Shown: positions 25,557 to 36,228 of the stretch, piece by piece
Position numbering within the stretch: the first letter of the stretch is position 1
Layout: each line of letters starts with the position of its first letter
From: Acanthamoeba lenticulata
Lineage: Eukaryota; Discosea; Longamoebia; Acanthamoebidae
Direction of reading: 5' to 3'
Length of the DNA: 64,000 bases
Assembly: GCA_002179805.1 (NCBI GenBank)
Contig: NAVB01000128.1
Location: forward strand, 1 to 64,000
Translations under genes and position numbers: made by a program
The notes under the pieces: generated by a model
Told to the model about the DNA's origin: nothing
The model's database searches: none
What the model saw: the letters and a program-made list of their open reading frames with translations, nothing else

Positions 25557-28500
25557 TCACAAAGGCAGGCCGCCAGATACAGCGGTCGCGCAGGTCAGGC
25601 GGGCGATGCGCTCCTCCAGCTCTCGGATTTTGCTGTCGCGCTGGGCCAGTTCATCGAGCTGCTTCTCGATGAGGCGGTTCTTGCTCTCGAGCTCCTCGTT
25701 CAGACGCTGCACCGACTGTGGGAGAATGATGAGGTGTGAGTTCAAATAAAATAAAATAAAAAAACTAAAAACGCACCTCTTCGTGCTTGTGCTGGGAGAG
25801 GAGGGGCATGGCCAACAGCTCCTCGGCCGAAGGACGCTCCTCGGGACGCGAAGAGAGCATTTGCATGATCACGCGCGCCTCGTCGGGGTAGAGGCTTGTA
25901 ATGTGGGGCGGGAGGACGGCCTTCTCGCGGAGGTCGGAGAGCACGAGCATCCGCTCGGTCGCCGTCCCGAAGGGGTGGAAGAGCTCGAACAGGATGATGC
26001 CCAGCGCATAGATGTCCACCTTCTCCGAGTACTTGCCGCCGGCCATGCGCTGCTCGGGCGCCGCATAGCTGAGCGTGCCGCAGCCCGCCGTATGCTCCTC
26101 GTCGGTCTGTGGGCTGTGACGATGATGGCGCTGCAGCAGGGCATTGGTCTCGCCCAAGCCATGCTCGCCGGCAGCCTCGAGAGCCCCGTCTCCGCCGCCG
26201 CCGAACAACACCTTGCGCTTGGCGAGCCCAAAGTCGCCCAGCTTCACGATGCCGTCGCAGAGGAACACGTTCGCCGGCTGCATACCAACGCCAATCCTCC
26301 CATAAGTGTTGTGCTTCATGGTGGTGCTGCTGCGCGCTGGCGAGGGCAAGACGGCGGCGCACCTTCAGGTCGCGGTGAATAATGTGCTTCGAGTGGACGT
26401 GGCGCAGGGCCTCGACCATCTGCTTGAAGATGTGGAGGTTCTCCTCCCGGACGACTTTCCGGCCATCGCGCGCCAGCCAGTGCTGGAGGGTGACGTCGTC
26501 GTAGCACTGCATCTGGATGTACAGCGTGTGCGTGAGCAGCGGCGCGGCACCGTTGTTGTTGGCCTCCCCAAAAGGGGCCGGAGGCTCAGCGTCGGCGTCG
26601 CTGCTGTCGCTGTCCGAGTCCTGAGCCGGCCGCCACGGCACGAGCTGACCCTCGGGCGAGCGGCTCAGCCGCGGCAGCAACGCGCCAGCCTTCAGGCCTC
26701 TGCTGCCGCTGCCGCTGCTGCTGCTGCGTTTGGCCTTGGCCTTGGTCTTCTTGGCCTGCGCCTTGGCTGTTTGCCGACGGTGGCGGCTGCTCCGGCTTGA
26801 CTTGCTGGTCCGGCTGCGGCTCGCGCCGGATCCAGACTTTGTCGGGGCAAAGGACTCAAAGTCCATGGCGTCTTCCGGGAAGAAGCCGGCCGCCTGGCTC
26901 GTCTCGTCAAAACCCGAGACGCTATCATCGTCGTCGTCATCATCAACCTCCTCGCTATCGTCTTCACCATCATCTTCTTCAATGTTGCTCTCATCTGCGA
27001 CGCTGGCCTCTTCAAGCTCGGCGGCGTCGATCTCTTCGCCCTCCGGCGGCTGTCCAAAAATGTCATCGTCGTCGTCGCTCTCGCCGTCGTCGGAGCCATT
27101 TCTCACCTCGTCCTCTTCCTCCTCCTTGTCGTCACCGTCTTCGTCCTCCTCGTCATCGCAGTCATCGACGTCGTGCATTGTCTTGGTGCTGCTGTCGGGG
27201 CCTCCTCGCTCAAAGTAGTCGCTGTCCTCGCCCTCAGCGTCGTTCCGGTCGCCGCTGAAGGCGCTCTCCTTCCAGCCATCGTCGTCGACGTGCGCGATGC
27301 GGCCCCGCATGAGGAGGGACTTCTCCACGAGCGGCGACGACACGCTTTCCGACGTCGACAGCAGCTCTGTCGCGTCAAGCGGGTTTCTCAGCTGCTCGTT
27401 GCTGTAACACCACAACAGAAAACAAAACAACAATAAAACGACGCAGTTGTCAGTGCCGAGAACGAAGGAGCTTCCGTGCCTTCGCGTAGCTCGTACCTGA
27501 GGGTCGAGTCCTCGCTGGCGCCGTAGGCCGAGTTCTCGGCCTTGCGCAGCATCTCCTCGAGGTCGTGTGCCTGAATGGGCTCAATCCACTACAAAAGGTG
27601 TGTGTGTGTGTGTGTGCAGGTCACACGGGCGTGTGAGCCAAGACGGCGCGAAAGGGACACACACATGCAAAAAAAACTACGCTGTACGTACAGCGTTGTA
27701 GTATCTACAGATGTTGACGTGGTCGAGAGAGGCGAGCGCTTGCACTTCTCTCACCACCTTCTCCAGCTTGCGGGTCGACCTGGTCACCGATTCGGTCAGC
27801 CCTCCCGTAAAAATCGAAAATGAAAGCGAGCAAAGAACGAAAACGAAAAGCGTCAAGGGTACCGCTGCGACACGCGGAAGTGTATCTTCTTAATGGCATA
27901 GACGCGGCCATCGAGAATCCGATGCGCCTGATTCCCCAGCCCCGTCCCAGCCGCCATCATACAATGGTAAGGATACAAGCAGCACCACCCACCACATGAG
28001 GAAAAAGAAACGCACCTTGAACACGGAGCCAAAGCCGCCGGTGCCGAGGGTGCTATCCTCGACAAACTCCTCGCCATAGCGCGAGCTCGTGAAGGGGAGG
28101 TAGGGCGACGCATAGGGGAGCGCCAGCGGCGGGAGGGCCGAGGACGACGGGTTGGGGCACAAGATCTGCATGGGCAGGCACGGCGACGAGAACTGGCGGG
28201 GCAGCCGGGGCAGCGCCGCGCGTGACGACGCCCGCAGGGCGAACCGCGAGCGTGGCTGTAGCTTGTAGCCGTCGCCGTGGGTGCCCTTCATGCCGGACAC
28301 GTCCGGTGGCGAGCCGGGGTCGCCCAGCGCGAGGGCTCCGGCGGTGGCGCCGGTACCAGCGGCGGCAGCTGCGCCCTTGGAGGCATGCAGAGCACCGCGC
28401 TTGAGCCCGGCCCGGGAGCTTGGGTCATGACCGAGGAGGTGGGTGAGCCGCTCGGCGCCATTGCTCTTGTACTCCTTGAGGATGTTGCGTAGAAGTGAGT

Positions 28501-29340
28501 GGAGGCCGGGCGGCATGTTGCGGGCGGCGGCCGAGGTGGCCTTCTTGTCGAGCAGAAGGGCCTGGAAGCGCTCATAAGACATGTCGAAGATCTGTTTGCG
28601 GGTGGCACGTTGCATGACGGTGGAAAGTGTTTATGTCAGTGTAGCACTACTTTGCGTATACGGCACTGGTGCTCGGCAGTTAACGGGGCTTTTTGCTCAG
28701 CAGGTCGCAGACCGCAGTACAGACAGGGACCAGACAAGCATAGATAGACGGGAGAGCGGCGAGAATGCGAGCAAGCCCTGGGCCAGTGTCTCCCGTACGC
28801 CCATCTTCTTCGAAATGGTGCGCGCAATGTGGCGACGACAGAAAAAAAAGGCCGCAAAAGGAAAATGATAAAAAAAAAACGAAATGCACAGCAGAAAGAC
28901 GTACGCCCGTGGCCATGAGGTGAAAGAGGATGGTGCGGAAACGGCCATGATCAAAGGCACTCAGTTGCCAAAAGTACTCGAGCAAGAAGAGGTGAAAGCC
29001 CACTGTCCACGCAGTAACGGGTGAGAAGAAGGAAAGGCCCACAAAAGCAAGTTGCTGCAGACTTACGGTTGGAGTCTTCCTCGTCTTCGCGCAATTGCGA
29101 AGGCCGAACGAAGTCTAGTGCCTCCTTTGGGCTCGCCGAATATGTGGTGTCGGAGTCGTCCTTCCACTTGCGGAGCCGCTTGAGCTGAACGCCCGCGGTA
29201 CCGCCCATCCTCTTCAAGTCTTGCACGGAACCCGCGCGCAGCAGGGCAGGGTCAAAGCCACGTTTGTTTTCTCGTTTGTGGTTCATTAAGAGCTCCAACC
29301 AGCCCTTTCGTTCCTCATCTTGAAACCGGCCAGCTCGCAT
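25557..29340 (-). CDS. HRI/PEK-like eIF2alpha kinase
   Basis: Predicted Ser/Thr kinase that phosphorylates Ser51-equivalent of eIF2alpha under stress. The start is the ATG at 29340. An N-terminal helical region (VGFHLFLLEYFWQLSAFDHG, about 29000-28920) resembles the HRI N-terminus. The P-loop is LGTGGFGSVFK (about 28040), the Lys is in VYAIKKIHFR (about 27900), then a large Asp/Glu/Ser-rich insert (about 27430-26600) sits between the lobes, as in PERK/HRI/GCN2. Next come TLYIQMQCYDDVTLQHWL (the IQM motif is typical of this family), HIIHRDLK joined by splicing to PANVFLCDG, KLGDFGLAKR, GTLSYAAPEQ and DIYALGIILFELFHPF. It ends with a coiled coil (RLNEELESKNRLIEKQLDEL) up to the stop. No haem-binding, transmembrane or HisRS-like domain is visible, so the activating signal is unknown. 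Confidence 0.87.
27598..27616. repeat. GT dinucleotide repeat in a kinase intron
   Basis: About nine GT units lie inside an intron of the minus-strand kinase gene, with another CA-rich stretch 40 bp further on. A candidate microsatellite; no function is suggested. Confidence 0.85.
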
Positions 29341-30037
29341 TTTCGATTGTAATGCAATTATCGCCCCCTGCTCGCCGCGCAAGTGCAGGTGGGTCGCTGC
29401 GCACGCCGCAGGCCTTGCTATGGCTGGTGGTGTGCTGAGTCACGTCGTGGCGGGAAGGTGCAGTCTTACGGCAGGAGCGGCAACGGCGAGTGTGAAGTGT
29501 GGCCGCACCAGCCAACCCGAAAAAAATGGTAAGTATTTTGTTGCGGTGGTCGAGGTGCTGCGCAGTGAGGTGATGAAGGCAGCTCTTCGAGGAGGCAGCA
29601 AGCAGCAAAGGCGTTCAAACAAGTGAGCCGCGGTATCAGGCAGCTACGTGACCGCAGTTTTGGAGGAGAAGCCCCGTCTGGTGGATGGTGCTGGGCCGGA
29701 GCGGTCAGGCCCGCGTGGCCGTTTCGTGGTCCGTGACGTCAGCGGTCACGAGACGTCCGTGAAATTTTCTAGGAGCAATACATTGAAGCGAAATTTCTGC
29801 ATCTTTCCTCTCAGTATGCGCCAGGACCGCCACAACTAAAGGCTCACCGTCAAAGCTCTATTGTCTCCGGCACGCCGAGAATTGACAACCGCGGGTGCTC
29901 AAGATGGGAACACGATTCGGAGGTACGAGACGAACACCCAGGCGATCCCGAGAATCGGAGAATGCGCTCACTTGAAATGTGGCGAGGCTTCTTGCTTTAC
30001 ATAGAAAAGAAGGCATCGTCTTGAGCAGCCCGCTATG
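29341..30037. other. Intergenic region upstream of the kinase
   Basis: About 700 bp between the kinase start and the end of ZP-B. Short open frames exist on both strands (for example 29420-29626 plus) but none shows a recognisable domain or good splice structure. It must hold the kinase promoter and the ZP-B 3' UTR. Confidence 0.5.
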
Positions 30038-31454
30038 CTACACCGTCGAGTTGGGGCTGGGTGAATGCAATGAACGCCACAGATCCTCTAGTTCCTGGTC
30101 AAGGGCTTCCACCTCGCTTGGCGTTGAAGGTGTAAGGCTTGTGCAGTAGCTAGAAGGGCTTGTGGCCGCTGACGAGAGCTCTTGTGTTTCGTCAAAGATG
30201 ATTACTCCCCAGAACAACTGGTGTGAGAGCGTTGGAGGTCAGCCAGGGCATAGGAGAAAAGGCTGGTGTACGCACTTGACCAGTTATGCCCCAAATGAAT
30301 TGTTGTCGTCCTCGGGCTGCCACCAGTTGGCCGTACTTGGTGCGAAGGGATGGTGCAACACAGAATGGGGGTCCCAATCTCGAGCCTTCGCTCTTGTAGG
30401 AGCTGTAGAGAATGGATTTGTCACGAGTGCTACTCTCCTTGGGGTTGCACGTAGTCGTTATCGGTCTGCCCAAGAGTTCCCCCTGGGGCAAGTTAAGTTA
30501 CATTGATCAGCGCCAACCCTTCGTGGTGAAAAACAATGAAGGAAAGATACCTGCTCATAGTCAAGCAATTGGTTGAAAGCAAACGATGTATAGACAAAGG
30601 GTGGCACTGTGTCTGCTAAGTTCAGCCCCATCACTTTGTAGACCAAGAATGGTTTACTGTGGGGTGGTGAGAGAGGAAGATCTTGGTTTCACAAAGATGG
30701 GGATGCAAACTCACCTCAGGTCATCAAGTATGAGCTCATCCAACACTTCGTTGTCTCCTTCCAGAAAAGGCAAGGCGGTGGCGATTGCCCATCGACGGCC
30801 AGCTAGAGCGCCAAGAGGACATGGCGCAGGGCTGGGCGAGCCGTGCTGATGCTGAGTCACTTGTGCCATCAACCAGGCCATGTTGGCTCGATTTTCTTGG
30901 CGCTCTACCGCAAGTTGCTGCTCCACTGCATGTTGACGTTGCTGAAGCTGCATAAGCTGCGCCAACATCATCCGGTTCTGGTCTTGCAAGCCACACAGGA
31001 GTGTATAAAGGTCTGGCGTGTCGGGCCTGTTGGTAGATCCTGGAGGAGTGGTAGGCCTTGCCTTTAATGAAGGCAATGTGGAAACAGATTGGCTGCCTGC
31101 ACGATTAACCGGTTCCCACACTTAAGCCAAAAAGTGTGAAGTGATGACGCCGCACTTACCAACAAGTCTGGGTAACTTGGCCACGATCATCGAGACCGAT
31201 GTTTTGGCTTGGGTTGCGGTGTGTTGCTTCTGTGGCCGACCTCGTTTGCGGGAGAGCAAGAACTGGCATTGATCAGGTTGCTGGGCTGCAAAGCACCGGT
31301 TGCATGGATGTCCTCTGCTCGCGAGCGTTAGCTGGTGCCTCTTTTTTTGGGAGGCGGGGGAAGCGAGGTGTTAAACTCACCCTTCACAAGACATATGAAG
31401 TTGTGTGCATCTAGTGCACGACTTCCGCACGCCAACGTATGGCCGTTCATCCAT
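30038..31454 (-). CDS. ZP-B: short divergent Zn2Cys6-PAS family member
   Basis: Six exons: 31454-31381, 31314-31160, 31120-30715, 30656-30551, 30482-30276 and 30217-30038. The cluster is SCTRCTQLHMSCEG plus, after the phase-2 intron, GHPCNRC and PDQC; the basic motif is SRKRGRPQKQ. The linker is much shorter than in other members and lacks their Ser/Pro runs. The coil is Gln-rich (LQDQNRMMLAQLMQLQQRQ). The PAS-like part reads LPFLEGDNEVLDELILDD, KPFLVYKVMG, PPFVYTSFAFNQLLDYEQ and GELLGRPI. The C-terminus, EALDQELEDLWRSL, resembles DAELDALWTSL at the end of ZP-J; with the shared CEGGHPC it marks these two as closest relatives. A DNA-binding regulator is inferred. Confidence 0.85.
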
Positions 31455-31853
31455 CGCGAGCAAACAGAAGAAGACCAAGCTTGCGTGCACAACCTCTTGC
31501 TTGTGGAAATAAAAATCGCGCGGTATCGGCGAAGCCAGAATCACCCCGCTTGGAAAGAGCACTCCGGTTGGGGTCTCGAATGTTTTCGTCAACGCTGAGT
31601 CGAAGACTATGTCAAGGAGGCAACCACTTGGGACATGAACAACTTCCGGCTCGTCGTGATGGCCACGGAGGAGCTTAAGCTCAAGCGGTCGACGGGCTAG
31701 CTCTGGTGCCCGTGGACGCGTGCTCGGCTGCTACCGATGCAGCACAATTATTTTAAAAATCGATGAGCGCTTTTTATTTGTTGTTTGTGGAGCGCCCCTG
31801 TACAACAACGCAGGCAACCCTCAAGTTCCTGGCCAGGGTGCGAGGCTGCGGCC
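31455..31853. other. Intergenic region between ZP-B and the mitochondrial-type gene
   Basis: About 400 bp. It serves as upstream region of ZP-B and downstream region of the next minus-strand gene. I see no conserved frame, tRNA or repeat in it. Confidence 0.5.
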
Positions 31854-32759
31854 TCATTGGTTAGTGCCCTCGTGGCCCGTGCGGCCTTGTGCTGCCGATG
31901 GACCGGTCACGTCGCTGACATCATCGGCAAGCGGTGTGACGGGCTCCACCTCCTTGGCCTCCTCCGCGCGCCGGGCTTGCAGCAACAGTCGCTGCTTTTG
32001 AATTCTGCACAAGCAGCGTTGACACCACATAAAATACGTAGAAGCTGAGTGCAAATTCTCCGCACCACAAGCTGACAACAAAGGGAAGTACCTTTGGTCA
32101 TCAATCAACAATTTGCGGACCACCTTGGGCCAGATAAAGAGAGCATTGAGCTGCAGCGAGGCCGGGCCCTGTGCAGGAAACGAAAGAGATCAGTCCTATC
32201 GGGAACGAGGCGCGCAGGGATGAGCGAAGAGGAAGTTAGCGTACTCCAGTGGGCTTGCCCTGCTGTGGCGTAGAGATCATGTCTAACACGCTGCTGGGCA
32301 CAAGCGTCTGAGGGAAGACCACGATCGGAGGTGTGCTGGTGGCTTCACCCTCCTTAACCTTGTCATACTCAGGCTTGGCGTCTTCTGCCTTGGCCTTCGA
32401 TGTACGCGACCGTCGTTGCTGGCCGGCCGTCTCGGCGTGCAATTCCTCTCTAAAGACTTCCTTCTCCTCTGGAGCGAATGCTGTGGCCTCACCTTTGGTC
32501 TTCCTAGGACTGGGCGCTGTACGCAGTTTGGTGCCTCGTCGGAGCTTCGTCCCTCGTGGTGGTCGATTGCTTACGCAACGTACGCTAATCAAAGCGGCGC
32601 CTGCTAGGAAAAAGCATGGGTGCGAGTTCTCGCCAAGCGCACACTGGCGAGGAGGTTTCGGGAGAGGGGGGGGGGGGAAGTACCTTTGGCAGACTCATGC
32701 TGAGCTGCAATCGGACAAGTAAGAGGACACAAACCTCGTGCAAGAGACCGTCGCAGCAT
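31854..32759 (-). CDS. Putative mitochondrial protein of unknown function
   Basis: Four exons are inferred: 32759-32684, 32600-32245, 32168-32092 and 32004-31854. The first exon reads MLRRSLARGLCPLTCP, a good mitochondrial presequence by composition. The second is Arg/Lys-rich (RPPRGTKLRRGTKLRTAP) and then Lys/Glu-rich. The third and fourth give ASLQLNALFIWPKVVRKLL and IQKQRLLLQARRAEEAKE, an amphipathic helical end. The size, charge and layout would suit an accessory mitochondrial ribosomal protein, but I do not recognise the family. An 11-12 nt G-run at about 32667-32678 lies in intron 1. Confidence 0.6.
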
Positions 32760-33195
32760 CAATGTGAATTAGTTGAATTAGCGCACTAACTTCTACGCTA
32801 GCCTTAAAAAAGTGATGATGCGTTGTTCTCCTCGTTTGTGGCGTTGTGGGAAATCTGCGGGCGTATTCTGTTGTCTTTTCCTCGAACGCACTCCTCGATC
32901 AAGAAGAACGGAAAAGAGGAGAGAAAAAACACGTATCCCGCTTGGCGGCGAAAAGGAAACCATCTCGAAAGCCAAAGTGTAATTGTTGGCAGAAATTTGC
33001 ACTTGTCGACATCAGGACAAGGGAAGCTTGTTCTGCACAAACAAATACAACACGACCCCCCTATACTCTACACTTCTGCTTCCCGAGGCGAACGAGCCTG
33101 GCACGAGTGTGGTGCGTCGCGTTCTTCTTGTTTTGTGCAGAAAAATACGATCCGTGGCGCCAATTTTCTGACCCAAGATTGAAGGGGGCAAGAAA
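32760..33195. other. Divergent promoter region of the mitochondrial-type gene and ZP-C
   Basis: About 435 bp between two divergent starts. No gene is seen in it; the short open frames here overlap in antisense and lack domains. Confidence 0.5.
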
Positions 33196-35988
33196 ATGAA
33201 AATCAGTCAGGGGACTGCTTCCGAGATGGTAAGCGCAGAAACGAAGGTGCGTGGCGCCTGCTCCGTTTGCAAGATTGCCCACACGGCTTGCGATGGGTAC
33301 ACGCCCTTCTGGTCCACTCTTCTTTTTTCTCTCTCTCCTTCTCTCTTGGTGGTGAGTGCAGCCACCGCTGTCCCTCGGCGCTCTATCTCGCACCTCTTCT
33401 TCTTCTCCTCCTCAGTTCCTCATTCCGCCAACTCCTTGTGGACAGCCACCGCCCGTGCAAGCGCTGTGTGAGTGTTGGAAAAGCCGATCAGTGCTTCGAC
33501 GTGGAGCCCAAGAAGCGCGCCTGTGGCCCTTGCCGTGCCGCTCATACGGCTTGCGACAGGTGCACACCACTCCCTCTTCCTCTCCCGACACCCCCTCTTC
33601 CTCCCTGCTGGTCGTGGTGGAGTAATTTGCCACCTGGCGGGTCAATGACATTGTTGACGGGAGGTTTACCGTGGGCCAATTTAATTATGGTGTTATCATC
33701 AAAATTCTATGAAATTACCAAGACACCGACTCCGTAATTATCTTTGCCGCCTTATCATCATTTGCCCTCGCACTGTGGGCCCTAACGCGGACCTTGTCCA
33801 TGTCGTTGCTACTGAGCAGCCAGCGACCGTGCAAGCGCTGTGTTGCCGCCGGCCGAGCCGACATGTGCGTTGATCCTGAGCTGCGCAAGAAGGGCCGCCG
33901 TCCGAAGCCCTCCAAGACTGATGCTGCCGCCTGGGACACCATTTCGGCCCACCCCAAGCCGGGCAAGCGGCAGAGGCTTGAGGGTGAGGCTCCGTTACCA
34001 CTGCTCCCCTCAAAATCGTGACTGACTTGACCGCCTCACTTTGTTCCTCCACTCCCAGACGCTGGCCACGCCTGCGGCCAGACCGCCGCTGACGCTGTGC
34101 TGCCCCAGTCCGGCGCTGCGCTGCCGCTGTCGCCACTGCTGCCGTCCTCTTTCCCGATCCCGAGTCCCGAGTCGGGCAACTACCCGCATCTGACCTATGC
34201 CGGGCATGCGGGCATGCGCCCCATTCTCCCCCACGGCTCGCCCACCACCGGCGGCACGGCCTCGCCCTCGTCGTCGCCCTGCCTGTCGCCCGTGTCGGCC
34301 CAACAACGCGTTTCGCTGTTGTCCGCTGAGGAACAGCGCCAGCCGCTCGTCTTCTCGCCGGGTCCCTCGCCTGTGCTGCCGGCCGACGTCGTGACTGCGC
34401 CGCAGTACTCCCCGGCCTGCAGTCGCGCCGCGTCGCCGCTCATACCGTCCGCCGAGGCGAGCCCGAGCGCCGAGTCCGCAGCGGCGGCGCCGCGCGATGA
34501 CGCCAACGGCGCGAGCCTGATGCAGCTGGAGCCGCTCCTCTCCATGTTCATGAAGGAGCTGCGCGAGCTCAAGTCCTCCAACGAGCAGGTGGCCTGCGAG
34601 TTCAAGAACACGACTGACGAGCTGCGCAAGGAGATCCACCTCCTGCACCACAACCAGCAGAAGATCGAGAGGCGTCTGGACTCGCTCAGCGTCGTGATGG
34701 GCATGGCGACGCCCTCTGCGCCCTCGGGACACCCCGCCGGTGCGGCGTCGTTCGCTCCGGCCTCGCCGTCGGCCCTCCTCCTGCAGCCGCACCACGAGCC
34801 CATCGCCGCCTGCTCGCCCTCACTCCTGTTCGGCAGTAACGACTTCGGCGCCAGCCTGCTCGGCCCGGGTCTCCCGTACCTCCAGCAGCCGTCCCCGCCG
34901 CCGCTGCACGCGCAGCAGCCCTCGCCCTTTGCGTCCCTGTTCGCCCCGAGCCCGGTGCCCAGCGCCCCCGCGCCCTGCTACGATGCCTTGCTCTCGCGCT
35001 CCGAGATCCTCTCCTACCTCCCGTTCCTCTCGAGCTACAACCTCCACTCCCCCGACGTGCCGTTCGTGGTCGACAACCCGAGGAAGCCCTTCTTTGCGCT
35101 CCAGATCATGGAGTCCATGCCGGGCGAGGAGTTCACCCCGCCCCTGTTCGTGTTTGCCAACTCGGCCTTTTGCTCTCTCGTCCGCTACCCGCTGGTACGT
35201 CGTCGCAACATCGCCTTCTTCTTCGTCTTCTTGTTTGCTCATCATCAAGCTCATCGGCAAATTTCTCCTTGTTTGTATGCTGCAGCACGAGTTGCTCGGC
35301 TGCCCACTGTCCAAGGTGTCGTTCCCTGACGAAAAGGTCAAGCGGCAGCTCCTGTCCTCCATCAGCAAGTCGGGGCGCAGCATCTATTTGCCCCAGCGCG
35401 GCTTCCAGGAGGCGCCGCCATCGTCCTACAGCGAGATCATCCGGCTGAGCCCGCTGTTCCTCCCGCGCAACGGGCGCATCACGCGCCTTTCCACCCGTGT
35501 CCAGTTCTTCTACAACGAGCACGGGCGGGTCAAGTGGAAGATCTGCTGCGTGGATGGCCTGGAGGAAAGCGGCGTGATTGAGATGCCGATCAACTGGTTG
35601 CCGGGCCTGCCCAAGTGGTGGACTACGCTCCCTCTCTCCTTGCCCGCCCTTCAAAACCAGGCGCTTGGCGGTACGCACCTCGTGACAAAACGCTCTCTGC
35701 CTTGGCCAATTGCTGATCTTGCTCCACCGACCAGGCTTGTCGTTGGCCTCCATGAGCCCGCGCTTCACCGAGGAGACCAAGGAAGAGGGAGACGAAGGCG
35801 GCGGTGATTCGTCGCCGCTGGAGGAGGCCTTCCTCTCCTCGTTCATCGCCGGGTCTTCCCCGCCGCAGCCCTCCGACCCGGGCGACTTCGCGTCGTCCAC
35901 CTCGGCTTCTTCCGCTGGGTCGTCGCCGCCGCCTTCGGCCGGAGGTGGCGGCCAGGCACCGTGGTCCACGTCGCTGGACGCCTGCTGA
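33196..35988 (+). CDS. ZP-C: Zn2Cys6-PAS regulator with two zinc clusters in tandem
   Basis: Six exons: 33196-33296, 33446-33559, 33820-33983, 34059-35194, 35286-35670 and 35735-35988. Exon 1 carries ACSVCKIAHTACDG. Exon 2 carries RPCKRCVSVGKADQC and then, after only DVEPKKR-type sequence, a second first-half ACGPCRAAHTACD. Exon 3 carries a second RPCKRCVAAGRADMC followed by LRKKGRRPKPSK. Each cluster is split by the same phase-2 intron. A Ser/Pro-rich linker, a coil (MKELRELKSSNEQVACEF) and a full PAS-like domain follow: YLPFLSSYNLHSPDVPFVVD, PPLFVFANSAFCSLVRYPL, HELLGCPLSKVSFPDE, VQFFYNEHGRVKWKICCVDG, then MPINWLPGLPKWW. The C-terminal tail is acidic and Ser/Pro-rich, as in an activation region. 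Likely nuclear transcription factor, by inference. Confidence 0.88.
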
Positions 35989-36228
35989 GTCGCGTTCTGT
36001 CGCCACATGCCGAGATAGCGGCGGATTTCGTTCACAATTTAATGCAGCGAGCCCCAATCCACACTCAAGATGCCGCACATGCCAACCGTTGACGTGACCA
36101 TCTGACGGGTGTCCTGGGGGCGACGCGTCAATCACAACAAACACAAAAAAAACGCTGTGCTGGAAGACAGCAAAGACGCTTGTTGGGCGAAGCCAAGACT
36201 GCACCTAGTTGTGTGTGGCCCTTCGGCT

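Noticed and set aside
29376..29424. Minus-strand KACGV...CAATHLHLRG, like a first half of the zinc motif upstream of the kinase
   Set aside because: It needs a frameshift, lacks the third Cys and has no second half or RGRP motif nearby. Chance similarity is more likely than a relic.
32667..32678. G-run (with similar runs at about 49443 and, as C, at about 38072) as G-quadruplex or regulatory element
   Set aside because: They lie in introns or weak spacers, are single homopolymer runs, and occur as simple length-variable tracts in GC-rich DNA.
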